A stretch of DNA of 64,000 bases from Lycorma delicatula (Eukaryota > Arthropoda > Insecta > Hemiptera > Fulgoridae): the NCBI RefSeq assembly GCF_047948215.1, contig NC_134456.1, positions 201,760,034-201,824,033 on the forward strand, written 5' to 3'. Numbering within the stretch: the stretch's first letter is position 1; the number at the start of each line of letters is the position of its first letter. Positions 50,040 to 57,777 of the stretch are shown here, piece by piece. A model generated the notes under the pieces. It saw only the letters and a program-made list of their open reading frames with translations, was not told where the DNA came from and did not search any database. The position numbers and the translations under genes are program-made.

Positions 50040-51220
50040 TAATAGGTCTTGTAACTAATAGGTGATCACAAGCATCCACATTAATTATATAAGTCGGTGT
50101 AATTGTTATTTTCTAAATATTTTATTATGATTGTTTGTCTTGTATGCCAGTTTGAATTTAGTTTTACCATAAATATTACATTTTCAACAACATTATCAGT
50201 GTAAATATTTTAAATATATGTTGTCAATTTTTGTATATCAACAATTTTTTGAATAGATATGAGTTGCAGTATTATTAATTTTTGAATTTTGTTTTTTGTA
50301 TATAATATCAATTAAAGAAACATTATAACAATTACGTTTAGCAATTTGTTTTAAATCTATTTCTTTGTTTAATTTACTTTTATTTTTATTATATTGTGTG
50401 TAATTAATTGCTCTAATAACCATGTGTGTGCATATGTACTAATTTTGTGTGACCATGGATGATTTAAATTTCTATGTTCTGTAGTTTTACTGGTTGTGGG
50501 TTTCCTATATACTAACATTATAAATTGATTATTTTTGTTAATTTAGATACTAACATCCTAGAAAATTTATTTTTTTATTTGTGTCACTTTCAAAAGTAAA
50601 TTTCAAACTATTATAATATGAATTAATTTATGAATTATACACAATGAACATTTAAATTATTAAATGTTCATTGTGTAATGGGATTATAAACTACAAAAAC
50701 AACATATCTAGTCCATAATTTTATATAAATATAGCTTATATAAAACTGATGATGTGGGAGCCTGTGAAAGCGCTTTTGGAATAAAAAAAAATAAATAAGG
50801 TAAGTGTCATTTCATTTACTACGTAATTCTGTACTTGAGTTGTTCAAGTTGGTTTTTGATAAAAAAAGCAATATATGTATATGTATTAAGAGTTGACCTT
50901 ATCTTAAAACAAATGCAATTAAAAATTAAATTAATTTTTGGCATTATTTAATTCAATATATTTGAGGTATAAACCATAAACATAACATTTCTAATGTATT
51001 TTATATAAAATATCTAAGACAATGTTAAATAAATTATCAGATTTTTTCTATCTAGGATTTGACTACAATAATGTCAACGGTTACAGAAATGAAATGCAAT
51101 TCAATATACTAGTTACCTCTCTTAAAAAAAACATCTGCACAGCTTCATGATCTTTAAGGTCAGGAATTGGTGCCCTCTGTGCATGTTTAGCAGCATCACA
51201 TTCACGCTGCTTTCTTCTTC
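34301..51220 (-). CDS. TOMM20: Mitochondrial import receptor TOM20, C-terminal part in three exons
   Basis: TOM20 is an outer-membrane receptor that binds amphipathic presequences of proteins entering mitochondria. The exons, in transcription order, are 51117-51220, 45408-45581 and 34301-34351, all with AG/GT borders and compatible phases. They encode about 108 residues. Landmarks are PIPDLKDHEAVQMFFLRE, VQLGEELLGRGDVDGGIDHL, NAVAVCGQPNQLLQVLQQTL and PPHVFQQLLLCLP (the TPR-like presequence-binding groove), and the acidic tail AEEDVE, nearly identical to the AEDDVE end of animal TOM20. The N-terminal membrane anchor exon is absent and is inferred to lie beyond 64000. The introns are 11.1 and 5.5 kb. 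The visible frame is intact, so it is probably functional. Confidence 0.95.
34489..35130 (+). pseudogene. 5' remnant of a mariner-type transposon
   Basis: It starts with AAGGGTTGTTCAATAACTAA, which resembles mariner ends and resembles the reverse complement of the end at about 40692 (ACGAGGATTGTTCAGTAATT). Near 35040-35110, IICDETLIHHFKPEFKCQ corresponds to the TGDETWIHHY.PE.K motif with the first catalytic Asp. The intervening coding sequence is nearly unreadable. Confidence 0.45.
35921..37213 (+). mobile_element. Mariner (DD34D-type) element, inactive
   Basis: About 1.29 kb. The left end CGAGGTCTGTAAATAAAGTA and the right end, read inward CAAAGGTCTGTAAAATAATG, form a degenerate terminal inverted repeat of about 28 bp. 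It contains a full-length but broken transposase on the plus strand and lies antisense in the largest TOM20 intron. Flanking TA dinucleotides are not clean, so the limits are uncertain by a few bases. Confidence 0.85.
36118..37152 (+). pseudogene. Broken mariner transposase
   Basis: The span from ATG at 36118 to TAA at 37150-37152 is 345 codons, the normal length for mariner. Readable pieces in order are VFRWFKAFSDGQESVVDDP then HSGRPLTSESDDNVE; LNLNHTTVHKIFTNEF and KKVCAKLIPKNLT; RIETDPDFLKKVIPGDESYI with the first catalytic Asp; NIPVVPQPPYSPDLSPCDFF with the third; and HCMASQGNYFEGDTVHV at the C-terminus. Several stops and at least three frameshifts. The closest match is to irritans-type mariners, by memory of the motif order. 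Confidence 0.88.
37250..37750 (+). repeat. Unclassified interspersed repeat, copy A (5'-truncated)
   Basis: It shares blocks with copies B (39531-40184) and C (51832-52856) in the same order: TTTATTTCACTAATAA, TTGGCTATAACTCTGGAACC, TTGATTGCAATCAAAA-like, ACAACTAGATGTTACA, CCTAAATCCAAAATTTCAAC, TACGTACAAGGAAGTAA. The 5' end with ACCACATGACTTCC is missing. It abuts the mariner at 35921-37213. The open frames in it are not conserved between copies. Confidence 0.8.
38902..39115 (+). pseudogene. WDHD1: Isolated WDHD1/AND-1 (Ctf4) exon-like fragment
   Basis: 71 codons read EWFTELTEEEEEAIAVTTG, GWVAVATSMQTLRIFTLA, SNQREVLSFPSPVVCLGG, then a GYKNILTATFHMSSG end and a consensus donor CAG|GTAAAT. This is the SepB/beta-propeller region of the replisome adaptor AND-1/Ctf4 (compare GWAAAATS..LRLFT..G.Q.EVFSL.GPVV). 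No other WDHD1 exon was seen in the window. The upstream side lacks a good acceptor: an A-run and an in-frame TAA (38893-38895) precede it. It lies antisense in a TOM20 intron. It could be a duplicated, dead exon, or a real exon of a dispersed nested gene with an odd acceptor. Confidence 0.72.
39531..40184 (+). repeat. Unclassified interspersed repeat, copy B (near complete)
   Basis: It begins TGATGTGGACACCACATGAC then TTCCTTGTAC, and ends TTTACTTCGTACAAGGAAGT. The terminal CTTCCTTGTAC and GTACAAGGAAG are inverted relative to each other. A short palindrome (ACTCCCTTT... with AAGGAAGT) sits at the 3' end. It has no conserved open frame. Confidence 0.82.
40290..40692 (+). pseudogene. 3' remnant of a mariner-type transposon
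   Basis: HPPYSPISHNHIFFCFI corresponds to the HPPYSPDLAPSDYHLF motif carrying the third catalytic Asp. After a frame change, AQDTK.. and SEQFFTTGIRYLTENGRDYI match the mariner C-terminal segment (..FY..GI..L..R...CI...GDYVE). It ends with an inverted-end-like GAACAATCCTCGTAC at about 40678-40692. It may be the other half of the fragment at 34489, or an independent truncated copy. Confidence 0.6.
40842..41007 (-). mobile_element. tRNA-derived SINE
   Basis: Read on the minus strand: GCTGATCTCCCATGGCAGGG then TGATAGC (A-box-like), GGTTCAAATCCCTGTC (B box) about 40 bases on, then a GC-moderate body and a terminal A run (complement of the T run at about 40846). The head is shared with the fragments at 10148 and 19259, so at least three copies of the family are present. 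Confidence 0.75.
41089..41764. repeat. Recent 337-bp tandem duplication
   Basis: Unit 1 is 41089-41425 and unit 2 is 41426-41764. They differ by only a handful of substitutions and one or two inserted bases. There is no gene in the unit. It is intronic in TOM20 and recent, given about 98% identity. Confidence 0.95.
41813..41845. repeat. Perfect 14-bp inverted repeat, 5-base loop
   Basis: CAAGGTGTGGTGTT at 41813-41826 and its exact reverse complement at 41832-41845. It is GC-richer than its surroundings. Confidence 0.92.
42294..45305 (-). mobile_element. 3.0-kb DNA element with ~0.75-kb terminal inverted repeats
   Basis: The ends are AGGGTCAATCCATTTGAAG on the left and AGGGTCAGTCCATTTGAAG read inward from the right. 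The arms (about 42294-43100 and about 44545-45305) are reverse complements with moderate divergence. Matching blocks include CCACTTGTTTCCTACATGTC/CTACTTGTTTCC, TTTTATTTAAGCTGTTTA, ATTTTTGTGATTGTAAAGGT, AAAAAACTATTGGTTCTG, AATATTAATGGTGATT, CTCTGATGGGGCTGGTGATA and ATACCATTTTGACTCA. The unique centre of about 1.4 kb holds a broken minus-strand reading frame. No clear target duplication. The superfamily could not be assigned. Confidence 0.85.
43740..44323 (-). pseudogene. Unassigned cysteine-rich protein carried by the long-TIR element
   Basis: The open part (43991-44323, minus) gives HKTMEEQCSVGMYVNEECLK, then NSDVTNVCKYHEKMFLSKFS and YGQYCYDLLRTHKKTS. It continues after a break as KKNLRQMTS and, in another frame, KVSFC, ELYECEDQEQ and LDAACSSILGVSPPSKLKK. 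The pattern of Cys/His pairs (C..YHEK, YCYDL..THKK, FC), then LDAACSSILGVSPPSKLKK, resembles a repetitive zinc-ribbon-like protein family I recall from aphid and Hydra genomes, but I cannot name it. At least two stops. It may be a DNA-binding part of the element's transposase or an accessory gene. Confidence 0.5.
45408..45581 (-). CDS. TOMM20: TOM20 internal exon (TPR-like receptor core)
   Basis: 58 codons, phase 0 at both ends, acceptor AAATTAG and donor AAG|GTAAGC on the minus strand. It encodes VQLGEELLGRGDVDGG through QVLQQTLPPHVFQQLLLCLPTVTK, the helical groove that receives mitochondrial presequences. It is very close to vertebrate and insect TOM20. Confidence 0.97.
45582..49489. other. 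TOM20 intron sequence, mostly unrecognised
   Basis: AT-rich intronic DNA without recognised elements, apart from an open frame at 48109-48504 (minus), listed separately. Other open frames are overlapping shadows. Confidence 0.5.
48109..48504 (-). other. Unrecognised 131-codon open frame
   Basis: The frame is longer than usual for this base composition and its predicted product has a mixed, protein-like composition: REYDICKYEVNELFTNISTE, IPVKKKNASRSRKLVLLKIC, EQMKWHNDLTFDVIVSKG. No family is recognised. There is no splice, promoter or terminal repeat evidence. It might be a fragment of a transposon protein or chance. The opposite-strand frame over it (48236-48574) is less protein-like. Confidence 0.3.
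49591..49680. repeat. Long (TA)n microsatellite
   Basis: About 90 bases of nearly pure TA/ATAT repeat, the longest in the window; a second run lies at 50008-50035. Such tracts are unstable and may have mis-sized assembly. Confidence 0.95.
50150..50560 (-). pseudogene. Penelope-like reverse transcriptase C-terminal fragment
   Basis: Read leftward, LVYRKPTTSKTTEHRNLNHP and WSHKISTYAHTWLLEQLI match the FSIYRKPT.TD....S.HP..HK motif after the RT palm in Penelope elements. The open segment 50238-50423 follows with YNKNKSKLNKEIDLKQIAKR, then NCYNVSLIDIIYKKQ, the usual ELD.IKQIA..NGY helix. KTKFKLAYKTNN appears further on. One or two frameshifts. The palm domain and the GIY-YIG endonuclease are missing. 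Confidence 0.72.
50639..50676. repeat. Perfect 17-bp inverted repeat, 4-base loop
   Basis: ACACAATGAACATTTAA at 50639-50655 and its exact complement at 50660-50676. Inside the Penelope-like fragment. Confidence 0.93.
51117..51220 (-). CDS. TOMM20: TOM20 internal exon (PDLKDHEAVQMFFLRE)
   Basis: The acceptor is TTTATAG and the donor GAG|GTAACT on the minus strand. It encodes RRKQRECDAAKHAQRAPIPD then LKDHEAVQMFFLRE, the linker and first helix of the receptor domain. The first two bases finish a codon from an upstream exon outside the window. The linker is less conserved than the helix, as in other species. Confidence 0.93.
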
Positions 51221-51831
51221 CTATAAACAAAATCATAAATAAATAAAAAAATTTCAAGAATAAAAACAACTCAATTAATTACTAAGTGTAAGTCAATAAT
51301 AACAACACTAATAAACACAGTTTTTGGCACATATATAAGTTTTATTGTGTTCCTAATGTAACTTTTTATGCTGAATCAAAAGGCAATCAGAATTTTTCAA
51401 TTACTTCTGTCTTTCTGTCAAAGCATTTTTAAAGTTGCTTTAGTGGAACTAATATATATATATATTTTTTTTTTGATATAATTTATGAACATAAATAAAT
51501 ATTTTAAATGATTTCTAACAGAGGTGGGATATAAACATAACATTATGAAGGCAATATCTGTATGATGATTAACTTACGATATAGGCTCTAACAAGCCAGC
51601 ACAGAACAGTCTTCTGATCATACAATCACCAGTACTGTTCAAACATTCACTGTGAATGCACATACTGTGGTTTCATTCTGTTCTGCCATTTATAGTTACT
51701 GTATAAAGTGTGTTGTGTTATTTATAAATATGCTATGGAAGTGCATAAACAATCTGGATAACTTTTATTACATGTGTGGGGATTTGACATTAAAAATGAC
51801 AATGAAGTTTGACTCAACTATTTAAAAAATC
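51221..51831. other. Probable TOM20 intron, nothing recognised
   Basis: AT-rich sequence starting with the acceptor of TOM20 exon 51117-51220. A search for the membrane-anchor exon (FDRKRRSDP-type motif on the minus strand) here and up to 64000 was negative. Confidence 0.5.
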
Positions 51832-52856
51832 TGATGTTGACACCACATGACTTCCTTGTATGTCATTAAATTACATATACACATTTTTTTGCTGCACTTT
51901 ATTTAAACTTAATTCATTTGAAAGTGAGATACGATCCTCTAATTCTTTAATAAGTAGACAGTTATGCAATTGCAATGTGGTGTTCATTGCAAAGTGATGC
52001 AATGTGTATGCATCACTTTTTTTTTGGTGTCTGTATCAGCATTTTATAATTAGTCTATATATTAACTTTGTTTCATATCACTCAAGTAATGTGGTGTAAG
52101 TGAGAACGTGTCGGATCCATAACACATCGATTACATGAACACCATCGATGGTGTTTTTCCATGGACACATAGATTTGAATCCGACTTCATATACATATAC
52201 CTTTTTTTTAAATGTATATATACTGATTTATTAATCTTTGTAAAAATGTTTGAATTAAAATGAAAAGTACATAAAATTTTATTTCACTAATAACTTCTGA
52301 TTTTTTTCATATTTATTTTTTTTATTGTTACTACTGAATTATTATTTATAGTAATTTTTTTTACAATCAGAGATTAATAAATCAATATATTTAAATTAAA
52401 AAAAAAAAAAGTTAAAAAAAATATATATACATGAAGTCAGATTAGAATCGATGTACCTTCCCCTTGTAAGATCCAAATATTTAATTAATTAAAATTTTAT
52501 TTGGATATAACTTTGGAACCAACAAAAATAAGTACCATTTATATATCATTAAAAAAGCTCTCAATGACAGAAAAAAGGAAAAAAATCAAAATTTTTAGAT
52601 TTTGGGCTTTTTTGGACACTTTTGGTCTAGTCAATTGCCATCATAAGGGCAAGTGCACAACTAGATATTACAATACTCCTAAATCCAAAATTTCAACATT
52701 TTATGGCTAATTGTTTTTGAGTTATGCGAGATACATATGTACATACAAATACAGATGTCACGCTGAAACTAGTCAAAATGGATATTTCTGTTGACATCTG
52801 AAAACTGAAATTTTCCACAATTACAGTACTTCCTTTACTTCATACAAGGAAGTAAA
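51832..52856 (+). repeat. Unclassified interspersed repeat, copy C (longest)
   Basis: It starts TGATGTTGACACCACATGAC then TTCCTTGTA and ends TACTTCATACAAGGAAGTAAA. It contains a middle segment absent from copy B (about 51900-52230, including AACACATCGATTACATGAAC and an ACCATCGATGGT palindrome). Downstream blocks (TTTATTTCACTAATAACTTC, GATATAACTTTGGAACCAAC, CACAACTAGATATTACAATA, GTCACGCTGAAACTAGTCAA) match copies A and B. No conserved coding frame. Confidence 0.82.
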
Positions 52857-53587
52857 AATGAATCATATTTTTCTGTAAAGTTGGGGGTCAAAATAAGAAG
52901 TCAATTCCTCATACAAGCAATTAGACCTGTGTGAAACAGACTGGGCTAGGAGTAATTGGCACAAGAGCTATGCCATACTGATGATACGGCATAAACCACA
53001 AGACCATTTATCAAATTGTTACTTTTTTATTACAAGATAAAAGGATTAAGTAGTATACTAAGTGAGTTGAAGGTTGCCCCTGTCTTTGTCAACTGAACTG
53101 TTGGCTGGCTTAGGTGAGACGGGCAAGTGGGATTTGTTAGGAAGTCTTCTACCCAGATGACATTCAATTACCAGTAACATGACACGTCTGTATATAAAAT
53201 GCAATATAATGACTAGTATACTAGATAAAGCAGTTGTAGAGGACAAATTTTCAGCTCATGTATTGCAAATCCAACACAGTGCAGTACCTAAATTTACTAT
53301 GTGCTATAAGGCCTCATGATAAGAGCTTACCTGCCCCACATATTCCAACACATATAGTTTTAGAAGATGAATCAGAGAATATAGGTAGCTACTTAAGATC
53401 GATATGAGGAATAAGATGATCCTACTTTTGAAGCAAACTCCTCTTTCCTTATCTTGTAACTCAAGGTGAACCAAATGACCTTTTGGAATTTGAACTTGTC
53501 AAAGAAACAAGCTCAGCTTTTGGGATTTACATTAAATGGCTGGAATCTTCTCTAAACTGACACTAAAGCATATTTGTTTCATAAGAT

Positions 53588-53668
53588 GGTTATTTTTTTT
53601 CAAGGTCCGATCGGTCGGGAAATAAAAACCCGTGCAAAAATCGGATGAACCTTTGCGCAGCGTCTCTA
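53588..53668. repeat. Solo end of the neighbouring mariner family
   Basis: About 80 bases (GGTTATTTTTTTTCAAGGTC ... GCGCAGCGTCTCTA) repeat the left end of the mariner that begins at 53713, 125 bp away in the same orientation. It lacks the outermost CGA, has several substitutions, and lacks a 13-base stretch present in the full copy. Confidence 0.85.
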
Positions 53669-53712
53669 GATAAAATGATTAATTCATACAGAGCAATAGG
53701 ATCTTTGTTATA

Positions 53713-55029
53713 CGAGGGTTATTTTTTTTTCAAGGTCTGATCGATCACGAAATAAAAACTCATGCAAAAATCAGATGAACCTTTGTGCATATGTGTTGCG
53801 CAGCGTCTCTATTATGGCCTTCAATCACGCCGCGTCACATCGTTTAGTTCTGAACATGCAGCTAGCACTTAAACATGTCTACAACAATAGCATCTCCCGC
53901 CAAGTGTGAAGTGCGTGCGGTAATTCGATTTCTTCAGGCTGAGGGGTGTAATGCAGCTGAAATTCATCGACGAATAAGTAATGTGTACGGTGTAACTTCA
54001 GTGAGTGACAGCAAAGCATGACAATGGTACAGGATCTTTAAAGCAGGACGTACAGATGTTCATGATGCAGGCGTCAGGGAAGGAAGCGAGTGTCAACCGA
54101 TGATCTCCTTGAGCGAGTGGATGAGGCAATTAAAGAAAATCGTCGGTTCACAATTTCTGTATCAAGTGATTCGTTTCCTGAAATTTCAAGGTCAGCTCTT
54201 TACACCATTGTAAGTGAGAGACTTCAGTACCGCAAACTGTGTGCGAGATGGGTTCCCAAGATGCTGTCCGACCATCACAAAACAATGAGAATGGACGAAT
54301 CCCTAACATTTCTCCAGCGCTACCACAATGAAAGAGAAGATTTTTTGAACAAAATTGCCACAGGGGACGAGACATGGGTCCATTTCGAAACTGAAGAAAC
54401 AAAAGAACAATCCAAACAGTGAATGCATTCTCATTCTCCCAGTAAACCAAACATCAAGCGAACCTTCTCCAACAGAAATTGTATGGCTACTGTGTTCTGG
54501 GACCGGAATGGAGTTCTCTTGGTGGGATTCATGTAACGTGGCACGACCATCACTGCAGCCTCATCAACGTCTACGAAGGGCAATTCAGAATAGGCGGAGA
54601 GGAATGTTGTCATCAGGCATTGTCTTTCTCCATGACAATGCTCGGCCGCACACTGCAGCTGTAACAAATAAGCTCCTGCAGCGTTTTCGTTGGGAAGTGT
54701 TTGATTACCCACCATACAGCCCGGACTTGTCTCCATCCTATTTTCATCTCTTTGCTCACATGAAATGCTGGCTAGGAGGACAACATTTTGGCATCGACAT
54801 CGAGCTGCAGACCAGCGTAGAAACATGGCTGAAAACACAGGTGGCTCCGTTCTGTGACGAGGGTATTGGAAAGTTGGTACTACGCTATGACAAATGTCTA
54901 AATCGGAGTGGTCAACTATGTAGAGAAATAGTGTATCTATGTAAGTACTTGTTACAAATAAAAAATTTTTTCTTTTCACTGTGGTTTTAATTTTGTGACC
55001 GATCGACCTTGAAAAAAAAATAACCCTCG
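53713..55029 (+). mobile_element. Complete-ended mariner element, inactive
   Basis: 1317 bp, flanked by TA on both sides (53711-53712 and 55030-55031). The inverted ends, CGAGGGTTATTTTTTTTTCA continuing AGGTCTGATCGATCACGAAA and its near-perfect complement ending TAACCCTCG, are about 40 bp with few mismatches, so the copy is fairly young. It carries a frameshifted transposase. Confidence 0.94.
53875..54990 (+). pseudogene. Mariner transposase, frameshifted, third catalytic Asp lost
   Basis: From the ATG at 53875: SPAKCEVRAVIRFLQAEGCN and AAEIHRRISNVYG (HTH), a TGA stop after VSDSKA, WYRIFKAGRTDVHDAG, then a frameshift. The second frame (54090-54422) has ALYTIVSERLQYRKLCARWV, PKMLSDHHKTMRM and FLNKIATGDETWVHFE (first Asp), then a stop. 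The third frame has FLHDNARPHTAAVTNK (second Asp) and DYPPYSPDLSPSYFHLF. At the DD34D position, 35 residues after the second Asp, there is Tyr instead of Asp. The C-terminus DEGIGKLVLRYDKCLNRSG is clear. The long antisense frames over this gene are shadows. Confidence 0.92.
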
Positions 55030-55289
55030 TATATATCAGGAAGAGTTTCAAGATTTATTCTTAAGAAAATACTTTAGAATACTGAAACAATATTTGCATT
55101 GTCATGGATGCACTTCATCATTAATATAACTTCAAATAACAGTATACAAAAATAATAGTAATTACAATTAAAATTCCTACTTTTATTTTGAAGACATCTA
55201 TGTTTATATTTTCTTCTTATTTCACTTCAATGTTCAGTGAAGCCTTCTCTTTTTATCATTCAGCAGTCATCATCATCTTTTTATCACTC

Positions 55290-56830
55290 ATCATAGATTC
55301 ATCCCATCTGCCTTGATAACATTGCTCCATCTGTAAGATATCTTCATGAAACCTTTCTCCTTGTTCATAGCTGATGTCACCAGAATTTAAAGGGAAAAAG
55401 TCCAAATGAGAATGTAAAAAATGACATTCTGCACCCTAAATTTTTGTAGTTCACTAAGAGTTCATTTATATGCTGATCATGGTTTTCAGCTTTTTTGTTT
55501 TAAATAAAACCAGTAACGACATCTTTGAATGACTTCCATGCTGCTAGTTCTTTAGGATTCAGTTTGCCGTCAAATATATTTTCACAAATTAATTTTCTTA
55601 TTTGTGGCCTGATGAATATTCCCTCTTTTAATCTGGCATCACTTAATTGTGAAAACACCTCAGCTATGCATTTAAAGCTGCCTTCATCTTTATCTAATGC
55701 TTTTACAGAATTTTTCATCAGGCATAGTTTTATGTGTAGAGGTGGTAAAATAACATGATCTACTTCGACAAGGGAAATATTGACATCATTTTCCTTTCCT
55801 GGGATAAAGTGATTTCTTTTTGGCCAATATTTAACTGCATAATGTTTATCTATAGCCCGACTATTCAACAAACACAAATATTTTGTAAAGCCACTCTGGA
55901 GATCGAGAAGAAGCCCTATCACTTTCAGGTCAGCAATGATTTGCCATGAGTGTTCATCATACTTAACAGCTTTTAAAAATGTTGATGTACTTTCATATGT
56001 TTCTTTCATTCCTACAGCATGTGCTAATGGTATAGAAGAAAACTTATTTCAGTTATGCAAGAATACTGCCTTTAAGCTTCTTTTTGATGAGTCTATAAAT
56101 AAATGTCAATCATGAATAACATATTCAATGTCCAGCTCAGACATTAGCCCCCTAACATCATGGCAGGAACAAATTAAAAAATCTCTTCTAAAGTATTTCA
56201 GTAAATTTTAGTTTCAATTTCTATATACTGAAATTTTAGTACCGTTGTTTAATAATTTCCATTCTTTAAGACATGAACCTAGGAGTTCTGCATGTAGTTT
56301 TGACAAATACAAGTCACGAATTAGATCGCTCAGTTCTGCTTGTGTGATGAAGTGAGGGTCAGTATCTGATTTTTCTGAAACGTAATTAATATCTATTGAA
56401 GTTGAGGATTCATTGGTTGAGGGTTCTGGGGAATCAGAAATTTCTTTCCAAGAAGTTGGAGGAATTGGATTGTGTAAATCAACACCATGAAGTAGTGGTC
56501 TCATAGTTGAACGAACATTTGGGTATGCAACACTGCTTTTATTGTTTGAATTGAAACCAATAACATTTGTTAAGCAAAAATAGCAGTCATAATAATGGTT
56601 AGTAGGCTTTTGCCAAATCTCAGGTATGTCAATATGGGTAAATGCCCTTTTTTCTTTTTAACCTCTGGGTTAGTTTAATGTAGCACTTCATGCATCCTAT
56701 ATGTGGAGCCCAGGATTTATCTTGGTCTCCCAAGGGACAGTCAAAATAATGTTTGCAAGCAGTTTTCAGCAGATTCGATACTGGTTTTCATTGACTTTTC
56801 ATGGCGAATTGTCCGCAAATGTAACAAAAA
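55290..56830 (-). pseudogene. Member of an unnamed repetitive insect protein family, copy 1
   Basis: Read leftward: YFDCPLGDQDKSWAPHIGCM then KCYIKLTQRLK; IPEIWQKPTNHYYDCYFC (a C..C pair motif); an open part (56214-56504) with VRSTMRPLLHGVDLHNPIPP and FITQAELSDLIRDLYLSKLH plus AELLGSCLKEWKLL; another open part (55500-56009) with MKETYESTSTFLKAVKYDEH, ADLKVIGLLLDLQSGFTKYL, PPLHIKLCLMKNSVKALDKD, SDARLKEGIFIRPQIRKL; and after breaks HSHLDFFPLNSGDISYEQ and GERFHEDILQMEQCYQGRWD. The order matches a multi-copy protein I recall from many insect genomes without a named domain. Stops and frameshifts make it a pseudogene. It is intronless here. Confidence 0.7.
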
Positions 56831-56971
56831 AATATTAGGAGAATTTTTACAAGCCCAATTTTTATTCATTCTAGAATTTAAAATGTTTTAATGAATAAAA
56901 GTATAATGAAATACTTAATTACAAAAATAGTTAAATTTTAATTTAGAAATACTTAATTACTTAAAACACTT

Positions 56972-57777
56972 ATATCATCAGCAAATGCTACGATTTGCTG
57001 ATGATATAGTAATTCTAGTCGAGAGTAAAAAGGATTTAGAAGAAACAATGAACGGCATAGATGAAGTCCTACGCAAGAACTATCGCATGAAAATAAACAA
57101 GAACAAAACGAAAGTAATGAAATGTAGTAGAAATAACAAAGATGGACCACTGAATGTGAAAATAGGAGGAGAAAAGATTATAGAGGTAGAAGAATTTTGT
57201 TATTTGGGAAGTACAATTACTAAAGATGGACGAAGCAGGAGCGATATAAAATGCTGAATAGCACAAGCGAAATGAGCCTTCAGTAAGAAATATAATTTGT
57301 TTACATCAAAAATTAATTTAAACGTCAAGATTTTTGAAAGTATATGTTTGGAGTGTCGCTTTATATGGAAGTGAAACTTGGACAATCGGAGTATCTGAGA
57401 AGAAAAGATTAGAAGCTTTTGAAATGTGGTGCTATAGGAGAATGTTAAAAATCAGATGGGTGGATAAAGTGACAAATGAAGAGGTATTGCGGCAAATAGA
57501 TGAAGAAAGAAGCATTTGGAAAAATATAGTTAAAAGAAGAGACGGACTTATAGGCCACATACTAAGGCATCCTGGAATAGTCGCTTTAATATTGGAAGGA
57601 CAGGTAGAAGGAAAAAATTGTGTAGGCAGGCCACGTTTGGAATATGTAAAACAAATTGTTAGGGATGTAGGATGTAGAGGGTATACTGAAATGAAACGAC
57701 TAGCACTAGATAGGGAATCTTGGAGAGCTGCATCAAACCAGTCAAATGACTGAAGACAAAAAAAAAAAAAAAAATAA
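56972..57777 (+). mobile_element. 5'-truncated LINE insertion with poly(A) tail and 10-bp target duplication
   Basis: About 806 bp ending in a 19-base A-rich tail (57757-57774) and flanked by TAAAACACTT at 56962-56971 and 57778-57787. The 5' junction has a small inversion: 56971-56986 is the exact complement of 56993-57008. The coding region reads on the plus strand (next entry). It is consistent with target-primed reverse transcription. Confidence 0.85.
56991..57753 (+). pseudogene. LINE reverse transcriptase C-terminal part
   Basis: It starts at the active site, RFADDIVILVESKKDLEETM, then KINKNKTKVMKCSRNN and EVEEFCYLGSTITKDGRS. A frame break near 57255 follows (AQAK.AFSKKYNLFTSKI), then an open frame 57334-57753 with VALYGSETWTIGVSEKKRLE, EMWCYRRMLKIRWVDKVTNE, RRDGLIGHILRHPGIV, GRPRLEYVKQIVRDVGCRGY and DRESWRAASNQSND-stop. 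This C-terminal string is typical of a very common arthropod LINE usually labelled endonuclease-reverse transcriptase (RTE- or Jockey-related; clade not certain). Only one or two breaks, so a relatively young copy. Confidence 0.87.

Larger units (their letters stand above)
49490..50840 (-). mobile_element. Penelope-like retroelement fragment with inverted terminal segments
   Basis: The ends form an imperfect inverted repeat of about 75 bp: AAATGACACTT, a T/A run, ATTCCAAnAGnnCTTTC, then CATCATCAGT on the left (49508-49556), mirrored at 50738-50812. Inside, on the minus strand, lies the end of a Penelope-type reverse transcriptase. The interior is also expanded by (TA)n runs. Each end contains CTGATGATG followed 11-13 bases later by GAAAG, the two invariant boxes of hammerhead ribozymes, which are known in Penelope-like elements. 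Confidence 0.65.

Noticed and set aside
49500..50840. Reading the inverted ends as a classic DNA transposon TIR
   Set aside because: The internal coding sequence is Penelope-type reverse transcriptase, so inverted pseudo-LTRs fit better than a DNA transposon, though a chance pairing of two copies cannot be excluded.
54431..55051. 206-codon minus-strand open frame
   Set aside because: It is antisense to the mariner transposase on the plus strand, with no motifs of its own; it even runs into the inverted terminus.
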